NCBI GenBank assembly: GCA_947396885.1 | Contig: OX377203.1 | Span: 22,075,253-22,139,252, forward strand | Direction of reading: 5' to 3' | Origin: Heligmosomoides polygyrus polygyrus | Taxonomy: Eukaryota > Nematoda > Chromadorea > Rhabditida > Heligmosomidae | DNA length: 64,000 nt | In this document: positions 21,385-31,556 of the stretch, piece by piece | Layout of the letters: the number at the start of each line of letters is the position of its first letter | How positions within the stretch are numbered: the stretch's first letter is position 1 | Position numbers and translations under genes: made by a program | The notes under the pieces: generated by a model | The model's input: the letters and a program-made list of their open reading frames with translations, nothing else | Database searches by the model: none | What the model was told of the DNA's origin: nothing

Positions 21385-21760
21385 AAAGGATAGAAGACGG
21401 CTGTTGGATTCTATTGGATGCGCCATGCATTCGACTTTTGTATGCTGTCGTACAGGCAATTTGAATGCGGATTTGGCTAATGCGGTCGGAGGAGGTGCCG
21501 GCTATCGCGTGCTCCCCATGGCAGGTTCCTGGTTCGGATTCCCCGCCTAGGCCAACCAAACCTTCTATCCCTCCGGGATCGGTGAATTGGTACCAGACCT
21601 TCTGAGAACGATAAAGTGCTGAGTTGTACTTCGACAGCCCACCGCAAGTCATTGTATAGATCAAGTTCGCATTCAAATTGCCTCCACGACACCTAGTAGA
21701 AGTCGAAAGCATAGCGCAAGGGATAGATTAACATTCTGCATTATCCGTTATCCTGATAAC
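21385..21760. mobile_element. tRNA-headed SINE, two copies head to head
   Basis: A minus-strand 3' part (about 21385-21478) abuts a plus-strand copy (about 21479-21745). The plus copy has GCGGTCGGAGGAGGTGCCGG at its head and GGTGAATTGGTACCAGACCT in the body. The A box of the plus copy is lost at the junction. Confidence 0.7.
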
Positions 21761-22338
21761 AAAAAATGCTATCATTCACATACATATGACCGTTGCTGTG
21801 CGCTTCTATGTAAATGGTGTGTTCGTCTGATCATAACACTGAACGGAGGACATAACCATGAAGAAATCAAAAATCATTCCTGCAATGCTGAATGATTGCA
21901 GAAGTACACAAGCGTCAGGTGCACAAAGGGCTTTTCCGCCCCCATGACACTGCGAAAGCGCGGCTTTGACGGCGAGTCGTCATCGCTTTGAATATTTATT
22001 AGGTCCATTGCACCCTTCTATGCTCGTGCTCAAAACAGGCTTTGCTTCGCTCCTTCTTCTTCCCTTCTTAAGGCGCGTTAGCAGTTTTCACTAGTCTCAC
22101 AAGTATGAAGGGAGTTTCCATCTCCATGCTATAAGTGTGTTAATCGTCCTAGCACGTAGGTGTCTTTATGTCTATTTGTTTCAAGCTTCACTCATCTTTT
22201 ACATATTCGTATCATTCGTGATATAATAGCGAGTTTGTAGCCTCGGGTGAGGCTATAATAGGGTTCGATTCTGCTTGCTCGATTTTTCTTTTAGCAACCC
22301 GCAAACATTTAGAAAACCCGGCACGTGTTCTTCTAGAT
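21761..22338. other. Unassigned region
   Basis: Nothing recognisable on either strand apart from the last eight bases, which belong to the target duplication of the hAT element. Confidence 0.3.
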
Positions 22339-23164
22339 CTATTGATCAGGGATGTGCGGAATTTCCGTTTCCGTGTTCCGAATTCCGGTTTCCGGCCATT
22401 TTAGGCTCTTCCGTTCCGTTCCGTGTTCCGCCTGTTTTTGGGCCGGAAGTCGGAAACAGAAATGGGCACTGTTCCACACTAGTTTTCTGTTGAACACAAT
22501 CAGCTTATCAATTAAAAAAGTACTCCTTAATAAAATTGTGAGAGAAATACTGTTTAACAAACCAAATATTCTTATTAATATTCTATTATTAGTATTAGTA
22601 TTAGTATTAATATTCTTGAAATTGGTTAAGCTACCAAAAAAGCACTCAAAAATGGCAACAGCTGGGTGCAGGGCAAAATTAATGTGCCACAAAGGCTATG
22701 AATGGATTGTATGCTAAGATGCACTCAACATTTGAAGGATCATAAAATTCCTGATCCAAACAGTAGTAAAAAATAGCAGCAAAAACTTTGCAAGCATATA
22801 ACGCAGTACCATGAAGCAAAGGATTCAGTGAAGGTTGTGGCATGTGGTTGTCTGCTCCAACATTACGTCAGTGTTTCTGATCAAAGGTGCAAAATTATTA
22901 TAATTTCGTTAGGCGTGATATTCTTCAATATGGAGTTATGCGACGATTCATTTTTTAAAGAAACATCACGGATATGCTGTTACGACGATGTTTTGTTGCG
23001 ATCAAAACTTCTAGCGCCAGGCGGGACTCGAACCCGCACCTCCGTCTAACCGGGCGGGCGAAGTTTTTATCGCAACAAAACATCGTCGTAACAGCTTACA
23101 TCCTCGGTACCAGCCAATTGGGGCTTAAAGAAACTGATTTGAATCATTTCTATCAAGACCTACA

Positions 23165-23260
23165 GCTTAACTGGTTCCATGCTGATATCAGCGGCCGGCT
23201 CATCCCGATGTACGGGTGAGTGCTGATGAGTCCCACGAGGTGTGGATGTTGCGTTCGATC
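23165..23260 (+). ncRNA. Hammerhead-like segment, degenerate
   Basis: CTGATGAGTCCCA (23223-23235) reproduces the 5' core and helix-II start of many hammerhead ribozymes. It follows a hairpin CTCATCCC/GGGTGAG (23199-23220) in the place of helix I. The required GAAA box is missing on the 3' side, so the motif is at best a relic. Confidence 0.3.
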
Positions 23261-23265
23261 AAACG

Positions 23266-23339
23266 GCGCCGGTGGTGTAATGGCGTAGAGCATTCCGCCC
23301 GGTTAGAGGGAGGTGCGGGTTCGAGTCCCGCCTGGCGCT
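23266..23339 (+). other. tRNA-like unit with A and B boxes
   Basis: The 74-base unit has a 7-bp acceptor-like pairing (GCGCCGG with CTGGCGC), an A box TGGTGTAATGG, a T arm GCGGG-TTCGAGT-CCCGC and a perfect B box GGTTCGAGTCC. The anticodon loop GGTTAGA lacks U33 and the D arm is poor, so a functional tRNA is unlikely. It probably provides a Pol III promoter to the retroposon. Confidence 0.6.
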
Positions 23340-24257
23340 AGAAGTTTTGATCGCAACAAAACATCGTCGTAACAGCTTTCCTCGGTACCAGCCAATTGAG
23401 GCTTAAAGAAACTGATTTGAATCATCACGAATATCTAAAATAAATATCTACCATGCGCTTTTATTTTGACTGACTATGGTGTCTTATTGAATTCTGACAC
23501 AAAACTATTGCTTCGAGAACCATCTAGGAACTGTCTAGCTGCGTCACCTTGGACTTCTAGGCGGACACAGACTGAATATTCCTTTGGAAGTGTGGACCCA
23601 CCATGACTAGTCAGTCACCCAGTTATCATCTTAGATTCCAGAATGAATTCTGAGTACTAGCTTTGGTGATTGTAATGTAACTGGTAATGTTGAGTATGCA
23701 GATATCTGTGCAGTCACCACGTCATCCATGGTGCCACTGGTTTCTAAAAGTGTTGAGAGGAATCTCTTTCCTGGTCGGAAAATGATCTAGGTGGCTACTC
23801 CAGTTTTAGACTTCATCCGAGTCAGTTTTTTTAATTGCGGGTATGTAAGTAACCTCAAATGGTTAAGCCAGCGAAAAACCCGTCGCACGAACTAGATATG
23901 GAAGGGCTGCATGCTGAAATGGTGAGAAATAATAAGACCCTGAATTTGTTATTGTTCATTGCTGTAGCTAAAGCTGAAAGGCTATCATAACAATATTATG
24001 AATTTATGCTTCGTTATGTTATGTTATGATGAGGATGAGCATTAATCTGTGGAAGATTCTGCTGCTCGCAAAGTTCTGAACAAGAAAAAATGCAGTAGAA
24101 GCCGCTTCTGACGCCGTTTCAGATGCAGTTTTGAAAAAATGGCGAACATTTGTCATTTCCGTTTCCGCGTTCCGTATTCCGGTTTCCGACCATTTTTGAG
24201 CGTTTCCGTTCCGTCTTTCGTCTTCCGCTTTTCAAGAAAAATTTCCGCACATCCCTG

Positions 24258-25822
24258 CTGTTGATGTTCTGCTCTTTTCCTCGGCCTTCAAACGCAGTAA
24301 GCGCATCTATTGCTTTAGACGGAAGCAAAATCTATACTATTCTTTAGTTTGTTCTGAATAGTAGTTCTTTTAGTCATGCAAACGCTTTCTTCGAGCGGTA
24401 ATATGCGCGGTTCAATCCTAGAAGAGGACTAGAATACCAAAACTTGATCCCCAAGCGCAAGCCCGTCCTTGTGTTCTCAGTTCTCCAAAATAATTAAATA
24501 TTCCTTGCAGTTTGCAAAAACAAACAAATCCGAACAAACGACGTCCCAATAACGACGCCGCTTCAACGCTAGAATAAAACCCAACCACTCTTACTTCAAT
24601 GCTCGAACCTCAACAGCTTTGACGCAGTAGTGATGAACACTGGACGAGGAGTATGTATGGCAACTTACGCTAGTTCTGACAGCTTCAGGCGTTTTAAATA
24701 ATTCGAAAAATACACGTTTAATTGGCCTAAAAAATACTCGCATCTTAGGCATATTTACATCCTTAACCGAACGGATACACTGAGGTTTATCCAGTATTCC
24801 TCGTGGGCACTTTCCCTCAACAAAAACGACACTATGGCGTGATATCGTCTTACGTAACTCGATACGCTGCAGGTGAGGCCGCTTCGCCACTAATCAGACT
24901 CGGAAAGTATTGAGCTACTGAACTCACCGCCAGTCTGCTTGTACATTGCTCTAAATCTCAGCGTACACTTTGACGTCTGCCCATTTGAGAGATTAGATTT
25001 GTGGTCAGGCGAAAGACGGCACTGCAACGATTTCCAGCGTCGTGTCAAAATTATGATCTTCACGTTCGACAATATACACCGATTTCATGTCGAATCGGAC
25101 ACTTTTCAAATCAAACTGGACACTCTTTCAAGCTGCTTTAAGAGTTTTGAAATCAAAGCGAACTCTTCCAAATCGAAATGGCCTTTAGGCAGATTAAACT
25201 CTAGGCTCAATAAGATGGCTAGAACAATTTATCTTCAAGGAAAATTTGGTTTAACTTCAAAAAACTCTAGATCAACTTACAGAATGAAATTAAAAATTTC
25301 ATAAAATCATTATTTTTTAAAGAAAAAATTTTGAATTAAATTTTGTTTTAAAGCTCGACAAAGCAGAAATCATTTAGCGCATTAAAAGGCCACATTGCGT
25401 CATGCACTCGAAAAGTTCGTCACGATTTTTATTTGATTGGTAGTGTAAATGCTGTTTACATGAACCATTAAGGTGAAGACGTGTATGTTTTAACAACTTT
25501 TTTGTTGCATCGTTTACAAGGGTCCAAAAAGTGGCGCCTTATTCTCTTTAATACGAGCTTCAAATCATTATTTTCCCTTGAAAATGAGCGTTTAGTAAAA
25601 TTTCAAACAATGCATTCTCTGACTGGGTTGGTGTATTGAAACTTCTAAGAAATTATATTAGCCATTTTTTCCTAAACTTTATAAAATTTATTCTAACGCT
25701 TTAAAAGAGGCTCCAGTTTAATGTAAAAGAAGCTCATTTCCATTTAAAACAGTTCACTTTTGTTGTTTCAAAAGCCTTATTTTTGCTTAAAAGAGTGTCC
25801 AACTTGATTTGGGAAGTGTCCA
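24258..25822. other. Unassigned region; left part of an old AT-rich repeat
   Basis: A 99-codon minus frame (24591-24890) has no recognisable domain. From about 25050 the sequence resembles 46507-46700 (shared phrases such as TCGAATTGGACA variants and TTCAAGGAAAA), so both are copies of one old AT-rich family. A MITE interrupts it at 25823. Confidence 0.35.
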
Positions 25823-26002
25823 GGGGCCGGATTCATCAACGACTTACTTAACTTTAACGGAGAATTGTAAGCTTATCAAGCGATGTGGTGAGCGATAAGC
25901 CACGTTATCTGAGCTTTTAACGCGGCTTATCGCTCACAATATCGCTTGATAAGCTTACAATTCTCCGTTAAAGTTGAGTAAGTCGTTGATGAATCCGGCC
26001 CC
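25823..26002. mobile_element. Palindromic MITE with GGGGCCGGATTCATCAACGA ends
   Basis: The ends GGGGCCGGATTCATCAACGA and GTTGATGAATCCGGCCCC are inverted. The arms extend almost to the centre (TAAGCTTATCAAGCGAT and its complement), so this copy is a near-complete hairpin. It shares termini but not centre with the 18.3, 18.5 and 30.7 kb copies. Confidence 0.85.
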
Positions 26003-26654
26003 AGCTCGACGTGAAAATGGCATATAGCACGCATCCAAGCAAACCCTGAGGCAGTTTATAAGGGTCACTCTCATATGTTGCGACTAGTAGCGATGAGAAG
26101 ATCACCACCTTAATAAAACCTAGTTTTCTAACACAAATTATGTATTTATTTATTTAATTATTTATTTCATACATGGACAGCCACACGACTACAATTAAGA
26201 AACAAAATTAGACCAATGACAATTCCAATACACAACAATAGTAGACTATACATCTAGTTCCTGGTTTACACAACAACGTAAAATTTCACAAACAACAGCA
26301 AACTATAGCTTGTCATGGAGGCCCATGTCAGCTAGTTTTTTTTTGCTTGCCTTAGAGCGTTTGGTATTTGGCGTCTAAATTGTATGTTGTTCGTTTGCCT
26401 ATTTGTTAGGTGTAGGTGTTCTCCGCTGTTGATTTTTCAGTATTTACTGTTGTTCGTCATCCCTCGGATGCTTGCTTTGCGTTCTTCCCCTGCCACGCCC
26501 ACATCCCCCCTGCGGGGTTGCCAACCTAGCAAGTATCTCATGAAATCTTAGACTTGTTTTTCAATCTCTTTGGCATTGTAGGAACTATGAGGAACCTTCT
26601 TCATTCATATTATTTTTTTACTAATGCAACTATATTTTTGTTTTTCTTTATTGA
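26003..26654. other. Unassigned region
   Basis: It contains an ATTT-rich stretch near 26139-26165, probably a retroelement tail read on the minus strand. No gene is supported. Confidence 0.3.
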
Positions 26655-26930
26655 AGTTCCTGCGCGCACAGCGCAGTCGGAAGTGGTGCCGACTGCCGGG
26701 TGCGCCCGATTCTAGGTTCGGATTTCACGCCCAGGCCGACCAAGCCTTCCACCTCTCCGGGGTCGGCGAACTGGTTCCAAACTTGTCCGGGAATGATAGA
26801 GCGAAGACATAATCATCGGTTGGCCACGGCAAGGCATTGGCATTGCATTGGCCAGATCCGCATTCAAATCGCCATCCCGTAGAAGTAGAATGCGTGGAGC
26901 ATCCCGGAGGCGCCTGAGTAACTACGAGAA
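26655..26930 (+). mobile_element. tRNA-headed SINE copy
   Basis: The head CAGCGCAGTCGGAAGTGGTG is followed by TTCGGATTTCACGCCCAGG, GGGGTCGGCGAACTGG and GTAGAAGTAGAATGCGTGG, in the family order. Confidence 0.8.
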
Positions 26931-27279
26931 AGGAGAACTTTATGGTTCTTCCATCCTTTCTCGGGAGAGGGAGCGCTACAGATGTCCATAAGTCGTTTTA
27001 GAAACTACCTTGACCCCCGATTACAACCTTCATAGATCTCAATTTTCAATCGCAGTTTATAACTTTCCTTCGCCTCATTCTGATCTCTGTTTGCTGGTCG
27101 TCTGTTCAGTGCTGTTTTATTTTGCTTTCTGTTTGTGGTTCTTGTTCTTTTTTATATGCTTCTACTGCCCAACCAGGACCTTTACCTGTGTGCTTTTCCA
27201 AATTGGCAGATTTCTTTTGTGTTGTTTCACACGTGAGCGTTTGCGTGGTCTGGTCACAATGAAGTAGGGTAACGCCGTC

Positions 27280-27930
27280 GGCCATGGAAGTTCTTGGCTT
27301 CCTTTTATTTTTTTCTTTACGAAAAGACGCACTCAGCCTCCACCTTTCCAACTCGTACTTCTGCAGAAGTCAGCTACCCCTTCCGGCCCCTGTGTGCACA
27401 ACCCCACGTGGGAGCCTCGCCCTCCGGCGCTTCTCCGGCTGCAGCTGCGATCGAAATCCGCTCGTTCTTCGCGCCCGTCCGTCTTCCGGCGACTGCACAG
27501 CGCCTGCTCGCAGGCTGATTAGGCGTCGACTGGGCGCCTCGCCCGGAATGACGGTGGGGTCTCCGCGGATGCCACGTGCGGCACGGCCTTTCGGTGCTGC
27601 GATGTGCTGAAGTGTCCGTCGTTGTTGTTGCAGGGCGGCTTCGAATCGAATCCGATGCAGGGGAGGCGGACGGGGCGAGCAGCCCCCACGTGTTTTCGGG
27701 GGAAGCCGCCGGCGCCGCCGTCGGCTCGATTCCGTGCGCCAGCGACAAACGGCCGTGGCGGCCCGCCCTTTAATCCCACCGGCCCCCGGGATTCCCGAGA
27801 CCTCGCCGCGCTCCGAATTCCTGGGGCTTCCAGTCCTTCGCAGTCGCAGATGCCTCCTCGATCTTTGCTGGAACCGTTCATCGGTCTGTTCATTCCTGCC
27901 ATTGCTAGCCTGTTCTGCCAATGAATGTGC
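27280..27930. other. GC-rich island with possible host exon(s)
   Basis: This stretch is far more GC-rich than its surroundings and is open in several frames on both strands. On plus, a splice-acceptor-like GTTGTTGTTGCAG ends at 27633 and is followed by a 96-codon frame to a TGA at 27924, Pro/Arg-rich and closing with a hydrophobic LLEPFIGLFIPAIASLF. On minus there is a 183-codon Arg-rich frame. Because high GC alone produces such frames, neither is called as a gene. It could be exonic, a CpG-rich regulatory island or transferred DNA. Confidence 0.35.
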
Positions 27931-28619
27931 TGGAGCCTCTAATTATGGCGAAAAGTGAAGTGCGGTACTCTTAGGGCACTTCTCTCTCTTCATTTCGATC
28001 ATGCATCCACTGTCGTTCTGCTTTTATCTCCGGTATAGCTTGGATCGGAATGAAATATTTTCGGATTTTATCCGGTCGGATACAATGATCAGAATCATCC
28101 ATTTACCCGGAAGCCACAAAATTTCCCATCATCCGAATCAGCCAATTATTCGAAGATTTTGCGTAGGATCCAATATATAATTCACAATGATTGCTAAGTG
28201 GCGCAAACCATTGTCGCTCTTTAAAGGGCGGCAAGTGTACTGTATCGTCTCATTGGAGCGCGCAATCTCGCCAGGTCAATGCAGGGCACGCGTAGTTAAC
28301 CCCCCGCCCCCCCCCCCCCCCCCAGTTTGACTAGCCCTTTAAGACTGAAGACTGTGCATGCTCTATAGCCAAGAAGAAGTTGCGAGAGAACAAATATTGA
28401 GATAATGGGCTTCGAATACTAGCATTTACTTAATGTCCTCAGAAATAATAGCATTCAAGTCGTGTTACCTCAGCAAAGTTTAGATGAAAAAAATAGAAGT
28501 ACGTGCTAAGGCAAAGCAACATTTTTTCATCTCTTATGGTGGTAGCTCGGCGCAATCGCAGAATAGAGGGGTTGGTAAAATAAATAAATATATATATATA
28601 TATAAAATATATATACCTA
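27931..28619. other. Unassigned region with C run and AT microsatellite
   Basis: A C-rich homopolymer run lies near 28303-28323 and an AT dinucleotide tract at 28577-28613, directly before the mariner. The TA at 28618-28619 is the mariner's left target duplication. Confidence 0.4.
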
Positions 28620-29902
28620 TTAGGTTGTAACGAATTAAATGGCACTGGCTCGCGCCATCTTTCGGCGCGTCTCTACGCGTTTGATCAAGAACAAACCGTA
28701 ACATGTGGCATATCATTTAGAAGCGCAGACTTTGTTCTACCGGTGAGCGCCAAATTTTCTATGTAAAAGTGGGAAAACTTTAGAGTTTTACTGACTTTTT
28801 TGCAGATGGACAAAAGGGTAATTCGAGGCATTTACTTGTATGAATTCAAGCTGGGCACTACAGCTAAGGAGGCGGACGAGAAGATCAACGCCGCATTCGG
28901 TCAAGGATGTTCCACAATTCGGACGGCGTATCGTTGGTATCAGAAGTTCCGGAATGGAGATGAGAGCTTGGAAGAACATGAAGGTCATGGGAGGCATAGT
29001 GATGTTGATGAGGACAAGCTGAGAGATGTGGTAGAGGAGGATCCGCACAAAGGTACCAGGGAGATAGCGAAGGTTCTTGGCGTCAGTCACAACACAGCTG
29101 CCCGGCATCTGAAGGAAATTGGGAAGACCAAAAAGCTGGAAAGATGGGTGCCTCACGAGCTGTCTGAGGAGCAAAGAAACCGACGATATGAGATCTCGTC
29201 CGCACTGCTTCTACGGAACGAAACGGACCCATTCCTTGATCGCATCGTAACCTTTGACGAGAAATGGATAATGTACGACAACAGGCGACGATCGGCACAG
29301 TGGATGGACAGCGATGAGAGCCCCAAGGTTTTTGCGAAGCCGGAATTGCACCAAAAGAAAGTAATGGTGACAGTATGGTGGTGTTCGCTGGGAATTATTC
29401 ACCACAGCTTCCTCCCTCCCGGTGAATCCATCACGGCAGAGAAGTACTGCATTGAAATTGAAGAAATGATGAAAAAGTTGAAGGATATCCGGCCGGCCTT
29501 GGTAAACCGAAGGCGAGTTCTCCTTCTGCACGACAATGCTCGCCCCCATGTAGCACGAATGACGTTGCAGAAATTGAATGAGCTGAGCATTGAAACTCTA
29601 CCACATCCTCCGTTTTCTCCCGACCTCTCCCCAACAGACTACCATTTCTTCAAGCATCCTGGCGACTTTTTGGTAGGGAAAATATTCAAATACCAACAGG
29701 ATGCCGAAAGTGCCTTCGAAGATTTCGGTCATTCCAGAACTTCTGATTTTTATGCTACTGGGATAAAAAAGCTTGTGTTACGTTGGCAAAGATGTGTAGA
29801 ATCAGAAGGTTTTTATTTCGATTAATAAACGTGCCTACAAGCCGAGATATTATCTGTTTAAATTTACAGTGGTTCAGTGCCATTTATTTCGTTACAACCT
29901 AA
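28620..29902 (+). mobile_element. mariner transposon, structurally complete (bandit-like)
   Basis: The 1283-bp element has 28-bp inverted ends differing at one position (outermost bases TTAGGTTGTAACGAA / TTCGTTACAACCTAA), flanked by TA at 28618-28619 and 29903-29904. It carries one uninterrupted transposase frame. Length, ends and protein fit the mariner family; similarity to the hookworm bandit element is inferred from general resemblance, not from an alignment. Confidence 0.95.
28806..29825 (+). CDS. mariner transposase, DD34D, intact
   Basis: The ATG at 28806 gives 339 residues, the usual size for mariner transposases; the reading frame extends two codons further upstream only through a non-ATG codon. 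N-terminal helix-turn-helix segments (about residues 1-110) include RTAYRWYQKFRNGDESL and ARHLKEIGKTKKLERWVPHEL (WVPHEL at about 113). The catalytic triad is D in TFDEKW (about 151), D in LLHDNARPH (about 243) and D in SPTDYHFF (about 278), with exactly 34 residues between the last two. It binds the inverted ends, then cuts and pastes at TA. No stop, frameshift or lost catalytic residue is seen, so activity is possible. Confidence 0.95.
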   Translation: MDKRVIRGIYLYEFKLGTTAKEADEKINAAFGQGCSTIRTAYRWYQKFRNGDESLEEHEGHGRHSDVDEDKLRDVVEEDPHKGTREIAKVLGVSHNTAARHLKEIGKTKKLERWVPHELSEEQRNRRYEISSALLLRNETDPFLDRIVTFDEKWIMYDNRRRSAQWMDSDESPKVFAKPELHQKKVMVTVWWCSLGIIHHSFLPPGESITAEKYCIEIEEMMKKLKDIRPALVNRRRVLLLHDNARPHVARMTLQKLNELSIETLPHPPFSPDLSPTDYHFFKHPGDFLVGKIFKYQQDAESAFEDFGHSRTSDFYATGIKKLVLRWQRCVESEGFYFD

Positions 29903-30684
29903 TAGTTAGACGATTTTGTAAGCAATACAAAATCACTTACCATTTCACCTCAATCCTGCCGGCACCACGGTGGTTTGGGGGGGGGGAGGAATCACCCACA
30001 TAACCCATAGCGGGCATGTTGGAGATTGCCTTAAAAATTATAATCCCTTGCGTGAGCAGAGGATAGCGCAGAACAGAGTACTCCTGTTTCATTTCCCTTC
30101 ATATTTTGGCAAGGGAAGGGATTCCAGGATGTGGGCAATTTTAACACGAGTGCGTAACTCGGTCCACACCCCGGAGTCCCTTCCCTTGCCCGAAATCTGT
30201 GCTCTCCATGAGAGCACATTAAGATGTCGTCAGGAAGAGAAAAAGTGCGAGGATTGTTTTTGGATCACCTAGTATGCGAATCTGTTTACGACTGTGTTTG
30301 ATAGTTTCCTAAAAGTAGTTGAGGTGAAAATGCATCTCATTCCTCTAACAGCCGGAGATTCTGTTACAGTAACATAAAGTTGTTCTAATATTGTTTTTAA
30401 AAAGGGTATGGTGGACTGACATAACTCTAAATCATAACATCGCAGTCCACCCTTTGTTAAGCTGCTCGGCGCAAATAGGGTCCGGGGGGGGGGATCACCT
30501 TATAAAAAGTGTCACCAACACTAAGAAAATGAGACAAGACACACTGGTAGTAAAAAAAAATAATTCTGCAGCTGTGCTCTATGCTCTCCTCCTCGTCAGA
30601 GGAGGAGAGCACAGATTTAGGCAGGGGAAGGGACTCCAGGGTGTGGCTCCAGTGACGCACCCGTGTTAAAATTGCCTACATTCC
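29903..30684. repeat. Region of diverged repeats (inverted and dispersed duplications)
   Basis: Positions 30112-30215 and 30575-30672 are inverted copies (GGGCAATTTTAACACG and its complement; GGAGTCCCTTCCC on both). Positions 30221-30461 recur in the same orientation at 35543-35788. No gene is supported. Confidence 0.6.
30221..30461 (+). repeat. Dispersed repeat, copy 1 of 2
   Basis: About 240 bases beginning AAGATGTCGTCAGGAAGAGA and containing TCCTAAAAGTAGTTGAGGTG are shared with 35543-35788, with scattered substitutions. The family is unknown. Confidence 0.8.
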
Positions 30685-30816
30685 GGGGCCGCATTCATCA
30701 CCGATTAACTTGTGTGTATAGGGGTAGAGATACCCACGATGAAGCCTGCGTCTCTGACTCTTACCTTATCTCTACCCCGCATACCCACAGGCTTAATTGT
30801 TGATGAATCCGGCCCC
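30685..30816. mobile_element. MITE of the GGGGCCGGATTCATCAACGA family
   Basis: Inverted ends GGGGCCGCATTCATCACCGA and GTTGATGAATCCGGCCCC; the centre shares AGGGGTAGAGATACCC and GATGAAGCCTGCGTCTCTGA with the other copies. Confidence 0.85.
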
Positions 30817-31125
30817 TGGAGTTCCCTCCCTTGCCCAATTCGGAAGCAGATAAAACACGGATACGTCCTCGAAACAAGGAGACAAGACTGCATTTATATT
30901 CGCTGTATGTAGCTACTCGCCGGGCTTGCCGGCCGCGGCGTGCTATGGTGAAGTCCCCCCCCCAGGTACCATAGCGCCCTACTTTTTCTTTTATATTGAA
31001 GGGATAGAGGTGTATTGCTCGATTTGATTGAGTCACCTAGGATGTGCTCAGTCACGCCATAGGTGATTCATTGAATTTTACCAACCCCTCTATTCTGCGA
31101 TTGCGCCGGTAGCTCATAGGGGGCG

Positions 31126-31175
31126 TGTAGCGCAGTCGGAGATGCCGGCTCTCGCGGTTTCTGTGAGCATTCCCT
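31126..31175 (+). mobile_element. SINE head fragment
   Basis: GCGTGTAGCGCAGTCGGAGA followed by TGCCGGCTCTCGCGG matches only the first 45-50 bases of the tRNA-headed SINE, including its A box. Confidence 0.6.
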
Positions 31176-31366
31176 GACCAAGTGCAATCTCTGAGCGGGC
31201 ACCAGTCCGCTAAGTCCCTAGATTTGCAGCGAGAACTGTTCTCTTTAAGTTTACCCTCCCGACTAGGACTCGGAAACTGAGTCTATCTGGGCAGCCAATA
31301 TAGTCTTACTTATTTTTATGTGTTGCTGTCTATTTATTGTGTTTCGTTGTGTCGGAAAATCGTTTA

Positions 31367-31556
31367 GGGCCTGTTCATACTTCGCGACAAGAGCGACAAA
31401 AGTAACAAGAGCGACGGATGTAGTGTGGTGTACGCAGATAATTACGCATTTCACACTACATTCGTCGCGGACGGAGTGTGGAGTACGCAATTATTTACGT
31501 ACACCACACGATGTCCGTCGCCCTAGTCGCTCTTGTCGCGAAGTATGAACAGGCCC
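31367..31556. mobile_element. PIF/Harbinger-like MITE, 190 bp
   Basis: The ends GGGCCTGTTCATACTTCGCG and CGCGAAGTATGAACAGGCCC are perfect inverted copies with further pairing inward. TTA flanks both sides (31364-31366, 31557-31559). A 3-bp TTA duplication is the mark of PIF/Harbinger elements. Confidence 0.9.

Larger units (their letters stand above)
22976..23422. mobile_element. tRNA-like composite retroposon nested in hAT copy A
   Basis: A 447-bp insert is flanked by CATCACGGATAT (22964-22975) and CATCACGAATAT (23423-23434). It starts with an inverted partial unit (22976-23060), then runs in plus orientation through a CTGATGAG-containing segment, a complete tRNA-like unit (23266-23339) and the common tail ending GGCTTAAAGAAACTGATTTG. 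The inverted 5' part resembles the outcome of twin priming. Relatives are at 32745-32900 and 37490-39400. Confidence 0.7.
22347..24257 (+). mobile_element. hAT-type transposon, decayed, copy A
   Basis: The ends CAGGGATGTGCGGAATTTCC and AAATTTCCGCACATCCCTG are inverted. The flanks are CTATTGAT (22339-22346) and CTGTTGAT (24258-24265), an 8-bp duplication with one change. Without the nested retroposon at 22976-23422 the body is about 1.46 kb and collinear with copy B (37749-39200). Weak coding traces such as CTQHLKDHKIPD resemble a BED-type zinc-finger start and MELCDDSFFKE, but no full transposase frame remains. Confidence 0.85.

Noticed and set aside
23266..23339. Functional tRNA gene
   Set aside because: The T arm and acceptor stem are good, but U33 is missing, the D arm is poor and the unit is part of a repeated retroposon.
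24591..24890. A 99-codon minus-strand gene
   Set aside because: No recognisable domain, no splice signals around it and no neighbouring exon in phase.
27370..27921. A 183-codon Arg-rich frame on the minus strand
   Set aside because: The stretch is so GC-rich that several frames on both strands are open; composition alone accounts for it, and no domain is visible.
28577..28613. AT dinucleotide tract as part of the mariner
   Set aside because: The inverted end and TA duplication place the element boundary after the tract, so it is only the insertion site.
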